Origin: Maccoyibacter intestinihominis
GTDB taxonomy: Bacteria > Bacillota > Clostridia > Lachnospirales > Lachnospiraceae
NCBI RefSeq assembly: GCF_040096355.1
Contig: NZ_JBBMEX010000013.1
Location: forward strand, 29,579 to 93,578
Length of the DNA stretch: 64,000 nt
Direction: 5' to 3'
Shown here: piece by piece, positions 1 through 7,969 of the stretch
Position numbering within the stretch: position 1 is the stretch's first letter
Layout of the letters: the number at the start of each line of letters is the position of its first letter
The notes under the pieces: generated by a model
What the model was told of the DNA's origin: nothing
Database searches by the model: none
What the model saw: the letters and a program-made list of their open reading frames with translations, nothing else
Made by a program: the position numbers and the translations under genes

Positions 1-322
1 AAAGACAGGAATTGAAAAAGTAACAGCCATGATCGAGGTGCGTGTAACACCGCAAAGAGACATGGGATTTGATAAGGTAGCAGAGAGAATCTATAATTAT
101 CCGGAAGTAAATGCAGTATATCTGATCTCCGGCGGTTTTGACTTTATGGTCATTTTAGAGGGAAAGACACTGCGTGAGATCGCACAGTTCGTATCCGATA
201 AACTTTCTACTTTAGATTCCGTATTAAGCACAAAGACAAACTTTATTTTGAAAAAATATAAAGACCACGGAACCATTATGGCTGAGCCGAAAAAAGACGA
301 AAGGATTTTGATGATACCATGA
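1..322 (+). CDS. Lrp/AsnC-family regulator, C-terminal ligand-binding part (5' end outside window)
   Basis: The frame is open from base 2, so the gene is cut by the window start and the first ATG (base 29) is internal. The visible part fits the RAM/AsnC effector domain: a beta-strand with VRVTP, a helix, then the pair VNAVYLISGGFDFMV and a C-terminal sheet ending in TKTNFILKKYKDHG. The winged helix that would bind DNA lies upstream and is not visible. Proteins of this family sense amino acids. The stop overlaps the start of the following aminotransferase gene by an ATGA, so the two are translationally coupled and the regulator may act on its partner's substrate; that link is inference. Family call firm, ligand unknown. 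Confidence 0.85.
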   Translation, partial: KTGIEKVTAMIEVRVTPQRDMGFDKVAERIYNYPEVNAVYLISGGFDFMVILEGKTLREIAQFVSDKLSTLDSVLSTKTNFILKKYKDHGTIMAEPKKDERILMIP

Positions 323-1497
323 GAAATCCACTGTCCAAAAGAATTGTTGAAATAGAACCATCCGGTATTCGTAAATTTTTTGACATCGTAAATGAGATGG
401 AAGATGCCATTTCACTCGGTGTAGGTGAGCCGGATTTTGATACACCGTGGCATATTCGGGATGAGGGCATTTTTTCCTTAGAAAAAGGAAGAACTTTCTA
501 CACATCCAATGCAGGTTTAAAAGAGTTAAAGCAGGAAATTGCAAAATACATATATCGTAAATGCGATGTCACTTATGACTATAAGAAGGAAATTATGGTT
601 ACAGTGGGTGGCAGTGAGGCAATCGACATTGCCATGCGTGCCATGCTTGACCCGGGCGATGAGGTACTGATTCCTCAGCCAAGTTATGTATCCTATGAAC
701 CATGCGCTATTTTGGCAAATGGAACTCCGGTCATCATCGAATTGAAAGAGGAGAATGAATTTCGTCTGACAAAGGAGGAGTTAGAAGCAGCCATTACGCC
801 AAAGACAAAGCTGTTAGTGCTGCCATTTCCGAACAATCCGACCGGAGCAGTCATGGAGAGAAAAGATTTAGAAGAGATTGCAGAGGTTATCAAAGAGCAT
901 GACATCTTTGTTTTAAGTGATGAGATCTATGCAGAGCTTACTTACTGTGGAGAACATGTGTCGATCGCTTCTCTTCCGGGAATGAAAGAGAGAACCGTAT
1001 TGATCAACGGTTTTTCTAAAGCATATGCAATGACAGGTTGGCGTTTGGGTTATGCCTGTGCTCCGGCAGAGATTTTAGAGCAGATGTTAAAAATTCATCA
1101 GTTTGCCATTATGTGTGCACCGACGACAAGCCAGTATGCAGCCATTTCCGCACTGCGTAACGGTGACGATGATGTGATGAAGATGCGTGAAGAATACAAC
1201 GAAAGAAGACGCTATTTAGTGCATCGTTTTAAGGAGATGGGCTTACAGTGCTTTGAACCGTTTGGAGCATTTTACATTTTCCCAAGTATTCAGGAGTTCG
1301 GTATGACATCGGAAGAGTTTGCAAACCGATTCTTACGGGAAGAGAAGGTTGCGGTTGTTCCGGGAACGGCATTCGGTGCCTGCGGCGAGGGATTCCTTCG
1401 GATCTCCTATGCGTATTCACTGGACAATCTGAAGATGGCATTAGAGCGTTTGGAGCATTTTATTGCACATTTGCGAGAGGAAAAGAAGAATGGCTAA
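319..1497 (+). CDS. PLP-dependent class I/II aminotransferase (aspartate/aromatic type)
   Basis: A 392-residue fold-type I aminotransferase of normal length. Recognisable in order are an N-terminal GVGEPDFDTP substrate-loop motif, GGSEAIDIAM, the NNPTGAV motif, SDEIYAEL (Asp that contacts the pyridine nitrogen of PLP) and NGFSKAYAMTGWRLGY, whose Lys near residue 234 would form the internal aldimine. A C-terminal Arg (GEGFLRISYA) would hold the substrate carboxylate. The likely reaction is amino transfer between an amino acid and 2-oxoglutarate in the cytoplasm; the exact substrate cannot be read from sequence. It overlaps the Lrp-type regulator by 4 bases and the trmL gene by 8 bases, so all three are probably one transcript. 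Confidence 0.9.
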   Translation: MRNPLSKRIVEIEPSGIRKFFDIVNEMEDAISLGVGEPDFDTPWHIRDEGIFSLEKGRTFYTSNAGLKELKQEIAKYIYRKCDVTYDYKKEIMVTVGGSEAIDIAMRAMLDPGDEVLIPQPSYVSYEPCAILANGTPVIIELKEENEFRLTKEELEAAITPKTKLLVLPFPNNPTGAVMERKDLEEIAEVIKEHDIFVLSDEIYAELTYCGEHVSIASLPGMKERTVLINGFSKAYAMTGWRLGYACAPAEILEQMLKIHQFAIMCAPTTSQYAAISALRNGDDDVMKMREEYNERRRYLVHRFKEMGLQCFEPFGAFYIFPSIQEFGMTSEEFANRFLREEKVAVVPGTAFGACGEGFLRISYAYSLDNLKMALERLEHFIAHLREEKKNG

Positions 1498-1996
1498 GCT
1501 CAATATCGTATTATATGAGCCGGAGATTCCGGCAAATACCGGAAACATCGGAAGAACCTGTGTGGCAACAGGAACAAAACTGCATCTGATCGAACCTCTT
1601 GGTTTTTCTTTAAGTGAAAAGGCGTTAAAACGTGCCGGTATGGATTACTGGTCGCAATTAGAAGTGGAACGTTATGTAAACTACGAGGATTTTTTGCAGA
1701 GAAATCCGGGAGCTAAGATATATATGGCAACGACGAAGGCCAAGAAGATTTATTCGGAAGCATCTTACGAACCGGACTGCTATATTATGTTCGGCAAGGA
1801 GAGTGCAGGAATCCCGGAGGAGATATTGGTAGAACATCCGGAGGAGTGCGTGCGTATTCCGATGATTGGAGAGACACGTTCTTTGAATCTCTCTAATTCC
1901 GTAGCAATTGTGTTGTACGAAGCCCTCAGGCAGAATCAGTTTGACCACATGAAATTAGAAGGAGATTTACACAGACTTCATTGGGAGAATGTATAA
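1490..1996 (+). CDS. trmL: tRNA (cytidine(34)-2'-O)-methyltransferase, SPOUT family
   Basis: A 168-residue protein of the single-domain TrmL size. It starts with LNIVLYEPEIPANTGNIGR, in which the Asn-Thr-Gly-Asn-Ile-Gly-Arg string is the family hallmark, and carries the SPOUT knot motifs FGKESAGIPEE and IPMIGETRSLNLSNSVAIVLYE near the C-terminus, which form the S-adenosylmethionine site. The enzyme 2'-O-methylates the wobble base of leucine tRNAs. The ATG at 1490 is preferred over an upstream in-frame ATG at 1463 because GAGAGG lies a few bases upstream and the family begins at this residue. It overlaps the end of the aminotransferase gene by 8 bases. Confidence 0.93.
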   Translation: MAKLNIVLYEPEIPANTGNIGRTCVATGTKLHLIEPLGFSLSEKALKRAGMDYWSQLEVERYVNYEDFLQRNPGAKIYMATTKAKKIYSEASYEPDCYIMFGKESAGIPEEILVEHPEECVRIPMIGETRSLNLSNSVAIVLYEALRQNQFDHMKLEGDLHRLHWENV

Positions 1997-2028
1997 ATCA
2001 GCAGGAAAGGCATAATCTGGTGCATAGG

Positions 2029-2886
2029 ATGAAGATTATTAAAGCAGAAAAATTAGTACATGAATATATACACCGGGATGAGGACAATCAGGTGGAGTCT
2101 ATTCAGACTGCATTGGACGGCGTGGATATCGAAATCGAAAAGGGACAGTTTGTGGCAATTTTAGGTCATAACGGTTCCGGAAAGTCCACGTTGGCAAAGC
2201 ATATGAATGCGATCTTAGAACCTTCCGGCGGCGAAATGTGGGTAGATGGAATGGACACCTCCGATGAAAAACATCTCTGGGATATCCGTCAGTCTGCCGG
2301 CATGGTATTTCAGAATCCGGACAACCAGATCATTGCCAGTGTGGTAGAAGAGGATGTCGGATTCGGACCGGAAAATATCGGTGTTCCGACAGATGAGATC
2401 TGGGAGCGTGTCGAGGAGAGTTTAAAGGCAGTAGGAATGTTGAAATTCCGCAGTCATTCTCCGAACAAGCTGTCGGGAGGACAGAAACAGCGTGTGGCGA
2501 TTGCGGGAGTCATGGCAATGCAGCCGGAATGTATTATCTTTGATGAGCCTACGGCAATGCTTGACCCGAACGGACGAAAAGAAGTATTGCAGGCGGCACA
2601 TCTGCTCAACCGGAAAAAAGGTGTGACCGTGATCCTGATCACACACTATATGGAAGAAGTTGTGGATGCTGATCGGGTTTTTGTCATGGATAAGGGAAAA
2701 GTCGTGATGCAGGGAACTCCGCGTGAGATTTTTTCACAGGTGGATGAATTAAAACGTCACAGACTGGATGTTCCGCAGATCACGCTCTTAGCAGACGAAC
2801 TCAGAAAATCCGGGCTTCCAATCCCGGCGGGAATCCTGACAAGAGCAGAACTGGTGCAGGAATTGTGCAAATTAGGACACAGGTGA
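2029..2886 (+). CDS. ecfA1: ECF transporter ATPase 1 (EcfA1/CbiO type)
   Basis: ABC ATPase of 285 residues: Walker A GHNGSGKST near residue 46, Q-loop VFQNPDNQ, signature LSGGQKQR near 148, Walker B CIIFDEPT and H-loop ITHYMEE. The VFQNPDNQIIASVVEEDVGFGPEN stretch is characteristic of energy-coupling-factor ATPases. With EcfA2 and EcfT it forms the shared energising module for vitamin and metal uptake through separate S-components, none of which is encoded nearby. The ATG at 2029 is chosen because it matches the usual EcfA1 N-terminus (MKIIKAEKL); an in-frame start at 1981 would add 16 unlikely residues and overlap trmL. Only 5 bases separate it from ecfA2. Confidence 0.95.
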   Translation: MKIIKAEKLVHEYIHRDEDNQVESIQTALDGVDIEIEKGQFVAILGHNGSGKSTLAKHMNAILEPSGGEMWVDGMDTSDEKHLWDIRQSAGMVFQNPDNQIIASVVEEDVGFGPENIGVPTDEIWERVEESLKAVGMLKFRSHSPNKLSGGQKQRVAIAGVMAMQPECIIFDEPTAMLDPNGRKEVLQAAHLLNRKKGVTVILITHYMEEVVDADRVFVMDKGKVVMQGTPREIFSQVDELKRHRLDVPQITLLADELRKSGLPIPAGILTRAELVQELCKLGHR

Positions 2887-2891
2887 GTGAA

Positions 2892-3740
2892 ATGTCAATT
2901 ATTGTAGATAAAGTGAATTATGTATACAGTCAGGGGACTGCATATGAGATTCAGGCTTTAAAAAATATTAATCTAAAAATTGAAGACGGAGAATTTATCG
3001 GTATTATCGGTCATACCGGTTCCGGAAAATCGACACTGATCCAGCATTTAAACGGTCTGACAAAGGCAACTTCCGGTGCAATATACTACAACGGAGCCGA
3101 CATTTATGATGAAGGTTACAATCTGAAGGAACTTCGCAGTAAAGTAGGACTGGTTTTCCAGTACCCGGAGCACCAGTTGTTTGAGACTACGATTTTTGAA
3201 GATGTCTGTTTTGGGCCGAAAAATCAGGGACTTACCAAAGAAGAGGCAGAGCTTCGTGCTTTTGCGGCATTAAAAAGTGTAGGGTTGCCGGAAGAGGTGT
3301 ATTATCATTCCCCGTTTGATTTGTCAGGCGGTCAGAAACGCCGTGTGGCAATCGCCGGAGTCTTAGCGATGCAGCCTGAGGTTTTGATTCTTGATGAACC
3401 GACAGCGGGACTTGACCCGAAGGGCAGGGATGAGATTTTAGATCAGGTGGCAAAACTCCATAAGGAGCGGGGCATTACGGTTATTCTGGTATCACACAGT
3501 ATGGAGGATGTGGCAAAATATGTAGACCGCATTATTGTGATGAATCAGGGAAGTGTCATGTTTGATGATATTCCAAAGAGCGTATTTGCACACTATAAGG
3601 AATTAGAGGCGGTCGGGCTGGCTGCTCCACAGGTTACTTATCTGATGCATGAACTGGCAGCGGCAGGTATTCCCGTTTCTATGGATGCCACAACAGTAGC
3701 AGAAGCAAAAGAAGAGATTTTAGCAAAGTTGGGACGATAA
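2892..3740 (+). CDS. ecfA2: ECF transporter ATPase 2 (EcfA2)
   Basis: Second ABC ATPase of the module, 282 residues, with Walker A GHTGSGKST near residue 40, VFQYPEHQLFETTIFEDV around the Q-loop (typical of EcfA2), signature LSGGQKRR near 145, Walker B VLILDEPT and switch VSHSMEDV. It is expected to pair with EcfA1 as a heterodimer below EcfT. The ATG at 2892 is taken as start because it follows a GTGAGTGAA stretch after the ecfA1 stop and gives the canonical MSIIVDKVNYVYS opening. It is followed one base after its stop by ecfT, so translation is probably coupled. Confidence 0.95.
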   Translation: MSIIVDKVNYVYSQGTAYEIQALKNINLKIEDGEFIGIIGHTGSGKSTLIQHLNGLTKATSGAIYYNGADIYDEGYNLKELRSKVGLVFQYPEHQLFETTIFEDVCFGPKNQGLTKEEAELRAFAALKSVGLPEEVYYHSPFDLSGGQKRRVAIAGVLAMQPEVLILDEPTAGLDPKGRDEILDQVAKLHKERGITVILVSHSMEDVAKYVDRIIVMNQGSVMFDDIPKSVFAHYKELEAVGLAAPQVTYLMHELAAAGIPVSMDATTVAEAKEEILAKLGR

Positions 3741-3741
3741 C

Positions 3742-4542
3742 ATGTTACGAGATATTACGATTGGACAATATTATCCGGCGGATTCCGTCATTCATAAATT
3801 AGATCCGAGAGTCAAGCTGTTTGCAACGCTGATTTTCATTATTTCCCTGTTTTCCTTTAAAAACGTATGGGGATTCTTAGTTGCGACCATTTTTATGTTT
3901 GGCTTTATCGAACTTTCCAAAGTGCCGATCGGCTACATGGTCAAAGGCTTAAAAGCGATTGTGATCCTGATGATCATTACAGCACTTTTCAACCTCTTTT
4001 TGACAAGTGGAAAAGAACTGGTATCATTCTGGATCTTTACGATCACTTACGAGGGACTGCGAAATGCGATCCTGATGGCGATCCGTCTGACTTATCTGAT
4101 TCTTGGCACATCGGTCATGACCCTGACGACAACGCCAAACGAATTGACGGACGGTTTGGAAAAGGCTTTGGCACCAATGAATAAAATCCATGTTCCGGTA
4201 CATGAGATTGCCATGATGATGTCGATCGCACTGCGTTTTATTCCGATCCTTGTGGAAGAGACGGACAAGATCATGCGGGCGCAGATGGCAAGAGGTGCAG
4301 ATTTTGAAAATGGAGGCATTATCCAGCGTGCAAAAAATATGATTCCGTTATTAGTGCCGCTTTTTGTATCTGCTTTTCGTCGTGCCAATGATTTAGCAAT
4401 GGCGATGGAAGCCCGCTGCTATCGCGGTGGAGCCGGAAGAACGAAAATGAAACCACTGAAGTATGCCAATATTGATTATCGTGCATATGCGATTGTTATT
4501 TTATATTTTGTCATTATGATGGTGCTTCGTTTTGCACTCTAG
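3742..4542 (+). CDS. ecfT: ECF transporter transmembrane protein EcfT
   Basis: A 266-residue integral membrane protein with about six hydrophobic segments. It has the EcfT opening IGQYYPADSVIHKLDPRVKL, in which the LDPR box is diagnostic, and two Ala-Arg-Gly type coupling motifs (MARGADFENG and AMEARCYRGG) that touch the grooves of the two ATPases. It links the ATPase pair to exchangeable substrate-binding S-components in the membrane. The gene lies between ecfA2 (one base upstream) and truA (14 bases downstream), an order conserved across Firmicutes. Confidence 0.95.
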   Translation: MLRDITIGQYYPADSVIHKLDPRVKLFATLIFIISLFSFKNVWGFLVATIFMFGFIELSKVPIGYMVKGLKAIVILMIITALFNLFLTSGKELVSFWIFTITYEGLRNAILMAIRLTYLILGTSVMTLTTTPNELTDGLEKALAPMNKIHVPVHEIAMMMSIALRFIPILVEETDKIMRAQMARGADFENGGIIQRAKNMIPLLVPLFVSAFRRANDLAMAMEARCYRGGAGRTKMKPLKYANIDYRAYAIVILYFVIMMVLRFAL

Positions 4543-4555
4543 AAGAGGGAGAACC

Positions 4556-5323
4556 ATGGAAGATACGAAAAAACGTGTCATGCTTATTGTGGCATATGAT
4601 GGAACGAATTACTGCGGGTGGCAGATACAGCCCAATGGCAACACGATCGAGGGAGAACTGAACCGGGCATTAAGTGAGCTGCTTGGAGAAAAAATCATCG
4701 TCAGTGGTGCAAGCAGGACAGATGCAGGCGTACATTCCTGTGGGAACGTAGCTGTTTTTGATACTATCGCAAGAATGCCGGCAGAGAAAATATCTTACGC
4801 TCTGAACCAGAGACTTCCGGAGGATATCGTCGTACAGTGTTCCCAAACAGTACCACCTGATTTTCATCCAAGGCATGTCAAGAGCAAAAAGACCTATGAA
4901 TACCGGATTTTAAACAGGGAATTTCGTGATCCGAACCGGAGGCTGGACACTTATTTTTATTACCGTCATTTAGATGTACATGCCATGCGTGAGGCGGCGG
5001 GTTATCTGGTCGGAGAACATGATTTTAAGAGTTTTTGTTCGATTCATGCCCGGGTGGAAACGACGGTGCGGAGGATTTATGCGCTGACGGTAGATAAAAA
5101 AGAGGATATTATTACGATACGGATCACCGGCAACGGTTTTTTATATAATATGGTTCGCATTATTGCAGGAACACTGATCCGCGTTGGAACCGGTGAATAC
5201 AAACCGGAACAGATACCGGAGATTTTAGCGGCAAAAGACCGTGAAATGGCGGGACCGACTGCTCCGGCACACGGACTGACCATGATTGGGATTGAATATG
5301 AGGATTTAGAAGAAAAGAGTTGA
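4556..5323 (+). CDS. truA: tRNA pseudouridine(38-40) synthase
   Basis: A 255-residue TruA, normal length. The catalytic Asp is in SRTDAGVH near residue 55, and the protein shows FHPRHVKSKKTYEYRI and GNGFLYNMVRIIAGTL, both family hallmarks. The enzyme isomerises uridines in the anticodon stem-loop of many tRNAs. An ATG at 4556 preceded by GAAGAGGGAG is preferred over an upstream in-frame start at 4532 that would overlap ecfT. The stop TGA forms part of the -35 box of the ribosomal-protein promoter that follows, so there is no spacer between the two transcription units. Confidence 0.95.
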   Translation: MEDTKKRVMLIVAYDGTNYCGWQIQPNGNTIEGELNRALSELLGEKIIVSGASRTDAGVHSCGNVAVFDTIARMPAEKISYALNQRLPEDIVVQCSQTVPPDFHPRHVKSKKTYEYRILNREFRDPNRRLDTYFYYRHLDVHAMREAAGYLVGEHDFKSFCSIHARVETTVRRIYALTVDKKEDIITIRITGNGFLYNMVRIIAGTLIRVGTGEYKPEQIPEILAAKDREMAGPTAPAHGLTMIGIEYEDLEEKS

Positions 5324-5348
5324 CACGCGTGGATGTGTGTACTATAAT
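5320..5348 (+). promoter_or_regulatory. Vegetative promoter for rplM-rpsI
   Basis: Perfect consensus -35 TTGACA (5320-5325) and -10 TATAAT (5343-5348) with a 17-base spacer. The -35 box shares its bases with the truA stop codon. Predicted start of transcription is near 5355, giving a leader of about 130 bases before rplM. Confidence 0.9.
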
Positions 5349-5482
5349 ATTTAAGTCTGACATAGTGAAGAAATGTAACTCCATAGCCCCGGAGGGACAT
5401 TTTACTATATAAAAATGTGTATACCGGATGTGGTATTTTCGGACATTGATACCGCAAAGGTAAAGTTCAAGGAGGTCAACCA
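5349..5482 (+). promoter_or_regulatory. Structured 5' leader of the L13-S9 operon
   Basis: The leader contains several short foldable segments: an ACTCC/GGAG pair around 5380-5394, ACATTTT paired with AAAAATGT around 5397-5418, and ATACC paired with GGTAT around 5421-5436, followed by the AAGGAGG site next to the start codon. In Firmicutes the rplM operon often carries an autoregulatory L13 leader (known family). Position and fold are compatible with that, but I could not match the consensus base by base. Confidence 0.45.
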
Positions 5483-5911
5483 ATGAAAACTTTTATGGCA
5501 AGCCCTGCTACAATCGAAAGAAAATGGTATGTAGTAGATGCTACTGATAAGACATTAGGACGTTTAGCATCCGAAATTGCAAGCGTATTAAGAGGAAAAA
5601 ACAAACCGATTTTCACACCACACATCGATACAGGTGATTATGTGATCGTTGTAAATGCTGAAAAGGTAAAAGTAACAGGTAAGAAATTAGATCAGAAAAT
5701 TTATTACCACCATTCCGATTATGTTGGCGGTATGAAAGAGACAACTTTAAAAGAAATGTTAAACAAACATCCGGAGAGAGTTGTAGAATATGCAGTCAAA
5801 GGTATGCTTCCAAAAGGACCTTTAGGAAGACAGATGTACAAGAAATTATTTGTATACGTTGGTCCGGACCACAAGCATGCAGCTCAGAAACCTGAGACAT
5901 TAACATTTTAA
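5483..5911 (+). CDS. rplM: Large-subunit ribosomal protein L13 (uL13)
   Basis: A 142-residue protein matching bacterial L13 from end to end: MKTFMASPATIERKWYVVDATDKTLGRLAS, GKNKPIFTPHIDTGDYVIVVNAEKV, the KMYYHHS-like IYYHHSDYVGG box and AVKGMLPKGPLGRQMYKKL. It is an early-assembling 50S protein. It begins 8 bases after an AAGGAGGTC site and is followed 24 bases later by rpsI in the usual two-gene operon. Confidence 0.98.
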   Translation: MKTFMASPATIERKWYVVDATDKTLGRLASEIASVLRGKNKPIFTPHIDTGDYVIVVNAEKVKVTGKKLDQKIYYHHSDYVGGMKETTLKEMLNKHPERVVEYAVKGMLPKGPLGRQMYKKLFVYVGPDHKHAAQKPETLTF

Positions 5912-5935
5912 TCGGTGATAAGGAGGTAAAGGACA

Positions 5936-6328
5936 TTGGCTAATACAAAGTATTACGGAACAGGAAGAAGAAAATCATCTGTTGCCAGAGTATATTTAGT
6001 ACCGGGAACAGGTAAGATTACAATTAATAAAAGAGACATTGACGAGTATTTAGGATTAGAAACTTTAAAGGTTATCGTTCGTCAGCCATTAGTTGCTACA
6101 GAGACAGTTGACAAGTTCGACGTTTTAGTTAACGTAAAAGGCGGCGGTTACACAGGTCAGGCAGGAGCAATCCGCCACGGTATCGCAAGAGCATTACTTC
6201 AGGTAGATGCAGACTACAGACCAACCTTAAAAGCAGCAGGTTACTTAACTCGTGACCCTCGTATGAAAGAGCGTAAGAAGTACGGTCTCAAAGCAGCTCG
6301 TAGAGCTCCGCAGTTCTCTAAACGTTAA
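5936..6328 (+). CDS. rpsI: Small-subunit ribosomal protein S9 (uS9)
   Basis: A 130-residue protein with the S9 hallmarks: YYGTGRRKSSVARVYLVPG at the start, GGGYTGQAGAIRHGIARAL in the middle and the basic C-terminal tail ARRAPQFSKR that reaches the P-site tRNA. The start is a TTG (5936-5938) placed after a strong AAGGAGGTAAAGG site; no ATG is available at the family N-terminus, so the TTG is well supported. A factor-independent terminator follows. Confidence 0.97.
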   Translation: MANTKYYGTGRRKSSVARVYLVPGTGKITINKRDIDEYLGLETLKVIVRQPLVATETVDKFDVLVNVKGGGYTGQAGAIRHGIARALLQVDADYRPTLKAAGYLTRDPRMKERKKYGLKAARRAPQFSKR

Positions 6329-6358
6329 GCATTTGTTAACGAAGATTATGATGTGTAT

Positions 6359-6400
6359 AGGACATTTTCCGGTAGGAATACCGGAGAATGTCCTTTTTTT
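6359..6400 (+). terminator. Rho-independent terminator of rplM-rpsI
   Basis: AGGACATTTTCCGGTA pairs with TACCGGAGAATGTCCT (one G-T pair) around a GGAA loop, followed by seven T residues. Confidence 0.93.
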
Positions 6401-6520
6401 CGCGTTTCTACAAGTGTAAATCAACGAACTTAATATCCGTTATTTCACAAAACTTATTTGCACAACTTGAACAAACAAGTTCTCGGAGGTATACTATAAC
6501 TATAAAAGGAGTGGATGTGA

Positions 6521-7372
6521 ATGATTAAAGTTGCATGTGATTATAATATCAAAGAGGACATAGGTTTTATATTAGAATCAGAAAAGATAAATAATATAGA
6601 GTTTGCTGAAAGGGCAAAAGTTTCACGGACTACATTGGAAGGAATAGTGAAAAAAGGCATAGCCAGAGATGATGTCTGCGAAAAAATATATGCTTACGCA
6701 TATAATAATAAATATAGGATTAATTCGGTTAAGGAAGAATTAATAAAAGAAAAATACCGAGATGTATTATTTCATGGCTCTAAGAAGGGTTTGTCAGAAA
6801 TATCAATTTCTGATTCGAGGGAGAACTGTGACTTTGGAAAAGGATTTTATCTGGGGGAGACATATAATCAAGCATTGTCGTTTGTATGTGAAAAAGAAAA
6901 ATCTTGTGTGTATTCGTTTAGATATTCGCTTTTGGATTTGAAAATAAAGAAATTTGAATGTGATTTGGAATGGATGCTTGCTATTTGCTATTATAGAGGA
7001 ACATTGGGAGAATATGTCTCGAATTCGATGGTTAGGGAAATAGTGAATGAGATTGAAAAGGCAGATATAGTTATAGCACCGATTGCGGATAACAAGATGT
7101 TTTATATTATGGCTCAATTTACGGAAGGTGAAATCAATGCTGATGTTGCACTTCATTCATTGTCGGCATCTAAATTGGGACGTCAATTTATTTTTAAAAC
7201 AGAAAAAGCTTTGCAGAATTTAGTGCCAATCGAAAAGTATTATTTATCGGTTCCGGAACGTAAAGATTGTAGGAAGGTCTTAAATGAGCGAAGTTATGAA
7301 ATAGATACAAAATTAAAACTGGCAAAAAGAGAATTTAAAACAGGTTTGTATATTGAGGAAATATTAAAATGA
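6521..7372 (+). CDS. HTH plus DUF3990-like ADP-ribosyltransferase-fold protein, probable toxin
   Basis: A 283-residue protein in an AT-rich insert. Residues about 1-70 look like a helix-turn-helix (FAERAKVSRTTLEGIVKKGIARDDVCEKIYAYA). From about residue 84 it follows the DUF3990 pattern: LFHGSKKGL, then CDFGKGFYLGETYNQALSFV, then DIVIAPIADNKMFYIMAQF, then GRQFIFKTEKALQNL. The spaced His, Tyr and Gln fit the H-Y-[EQ] triad of the ADP-ribosyl superfamily, which I infer by pattern rather than alignment. It overlaps the next gene by ATGA, a toxin-antitoxin-like arrangement. Base composition is clearly more AT-rich than the neighbouring ribosomal genes, suggesting transfer. Function in vivo is unproven. 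Confidence 0.65.
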   Translation: MIKVACDYNIKEDIGFILESEKINNIEFAERAKVSRTTLEGIVKKGIARDDVCEKIYAYAYNNKYRINSVKEELIKEKYRDVLFHGSKKGLSEISISDSRENCDFGKGFYLGETYNQALSFVCEKEKSCVYSFRYSLLDLKIKKFECDLEWMLAICYYRGTLGEYVSNSMVREIVNEIEKADIVIAPIADNKMFYIMAQFTEGEINADVALHSLSASKLGRQFIFKTEKALQNLVPIEKYYLSVPERKDCRKVLNERSYEIDTKLKLAKREFKTGLYIEEILK

Positions 7373-7848
7373 GACAATTTGATCATAACGGATTAATGCT
7401 TGCTGAGTATCAAGGAAAATTATTTGAACGATCAAATGAATTGGATTGTTCAACAGCGGTATTTATTAGAAGATTTTTACATTCAGATTTATTATCAAAA
7501 TTAGATTCCAATAATTCATCGTCTTTATCACTCGATGTGTGCGAGGGAATCAATAGTATTTTAGAACAATTTGGTGACACAGATTATGGGAAAGTGAAAT
7601 ACTCTAAAAGTGCACTGTTTTGGATAGGGTATATGTATAGATATATTTCATATACAAGGGAACAATCTACAAAATTCATTATGCAGCTTTTCAATTACAG
7701 ACAAATGAATGATGTTTATTATTCGTTTCATACGCAGGATCCGGAGTGGTGTATCAAAAGTTTGTTAGAAATTAATAAGCTGTCGGAAAATATATTTGAT
7801 AATAATGCCAGATTAAAGCAGATTATTAGGGAACACGGGAATTATTAA
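7369..7848 (+). CDS. Small partner protein of the ART-fold gene, probable antitoxin
   Basis: A 159-residue protein translationally coupled (ATGA) to the gene above. It has no signal peptide or membrane segment. Recognisable stretches are AVFIRRFLHSDLLSKLD, YSKSALFWIGYMYRYISYTR and FHTQDPEWCIKSLLEINKL. I recall similar proteins of about 150 residues next to ADP-ribosyltransferase-like toxins in Clostridia, but cannot name a Pfam family with confidence. Position after a putative toxin, matching AT-rich composition and the overlap suggest it neutralises or modulates that protein; this is inference. Confidence 0.55.
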   Translation: MRQFDHNGLMLAEYQGKLFERSNELDCSTAVFIRRFLHSDLLSKLDSNNSSSLSLDVCEGINSILEQFGDTDYGKVKYSKSALFWIGYMYRYISYTREQSTKFIMQLFNYRQMNDVYYSFHTQDPEWCIKSLLEINKLSENIFDNNARLKQIIREHGNY

Positions 7849-7879
7849 CTTGTATGCATAAAATCGTCCAATCCCCCTC

Positions 7880-7940
7880 TTGACATCCCCATTCCCTATG
7901 TTATAATAAGTCTACAAACAGTTAGTATACAAACAATTAG
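7880..7940 (+). promoter_or_regulatory. Promoter and repeated operator-like motif of the MarR operon
   Basis: TTGACA (7880-7885) and TATAAT (7902-7907) are separated by 16 bases. Directly downstream lie two near-identical 13-mers, TACAAACAGTTAG (7913-7925) and TACAAACAATTAG (7928-7940), spaced 15 bases apart. They cover the expected transcription start, so they are a plausible autoregulatory site for the MarR-type protein encoded next. Confidence 0.7.
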
Positions 7941-7969
7941 CATGCCAATACAAAAACAAAGGAGCCACT

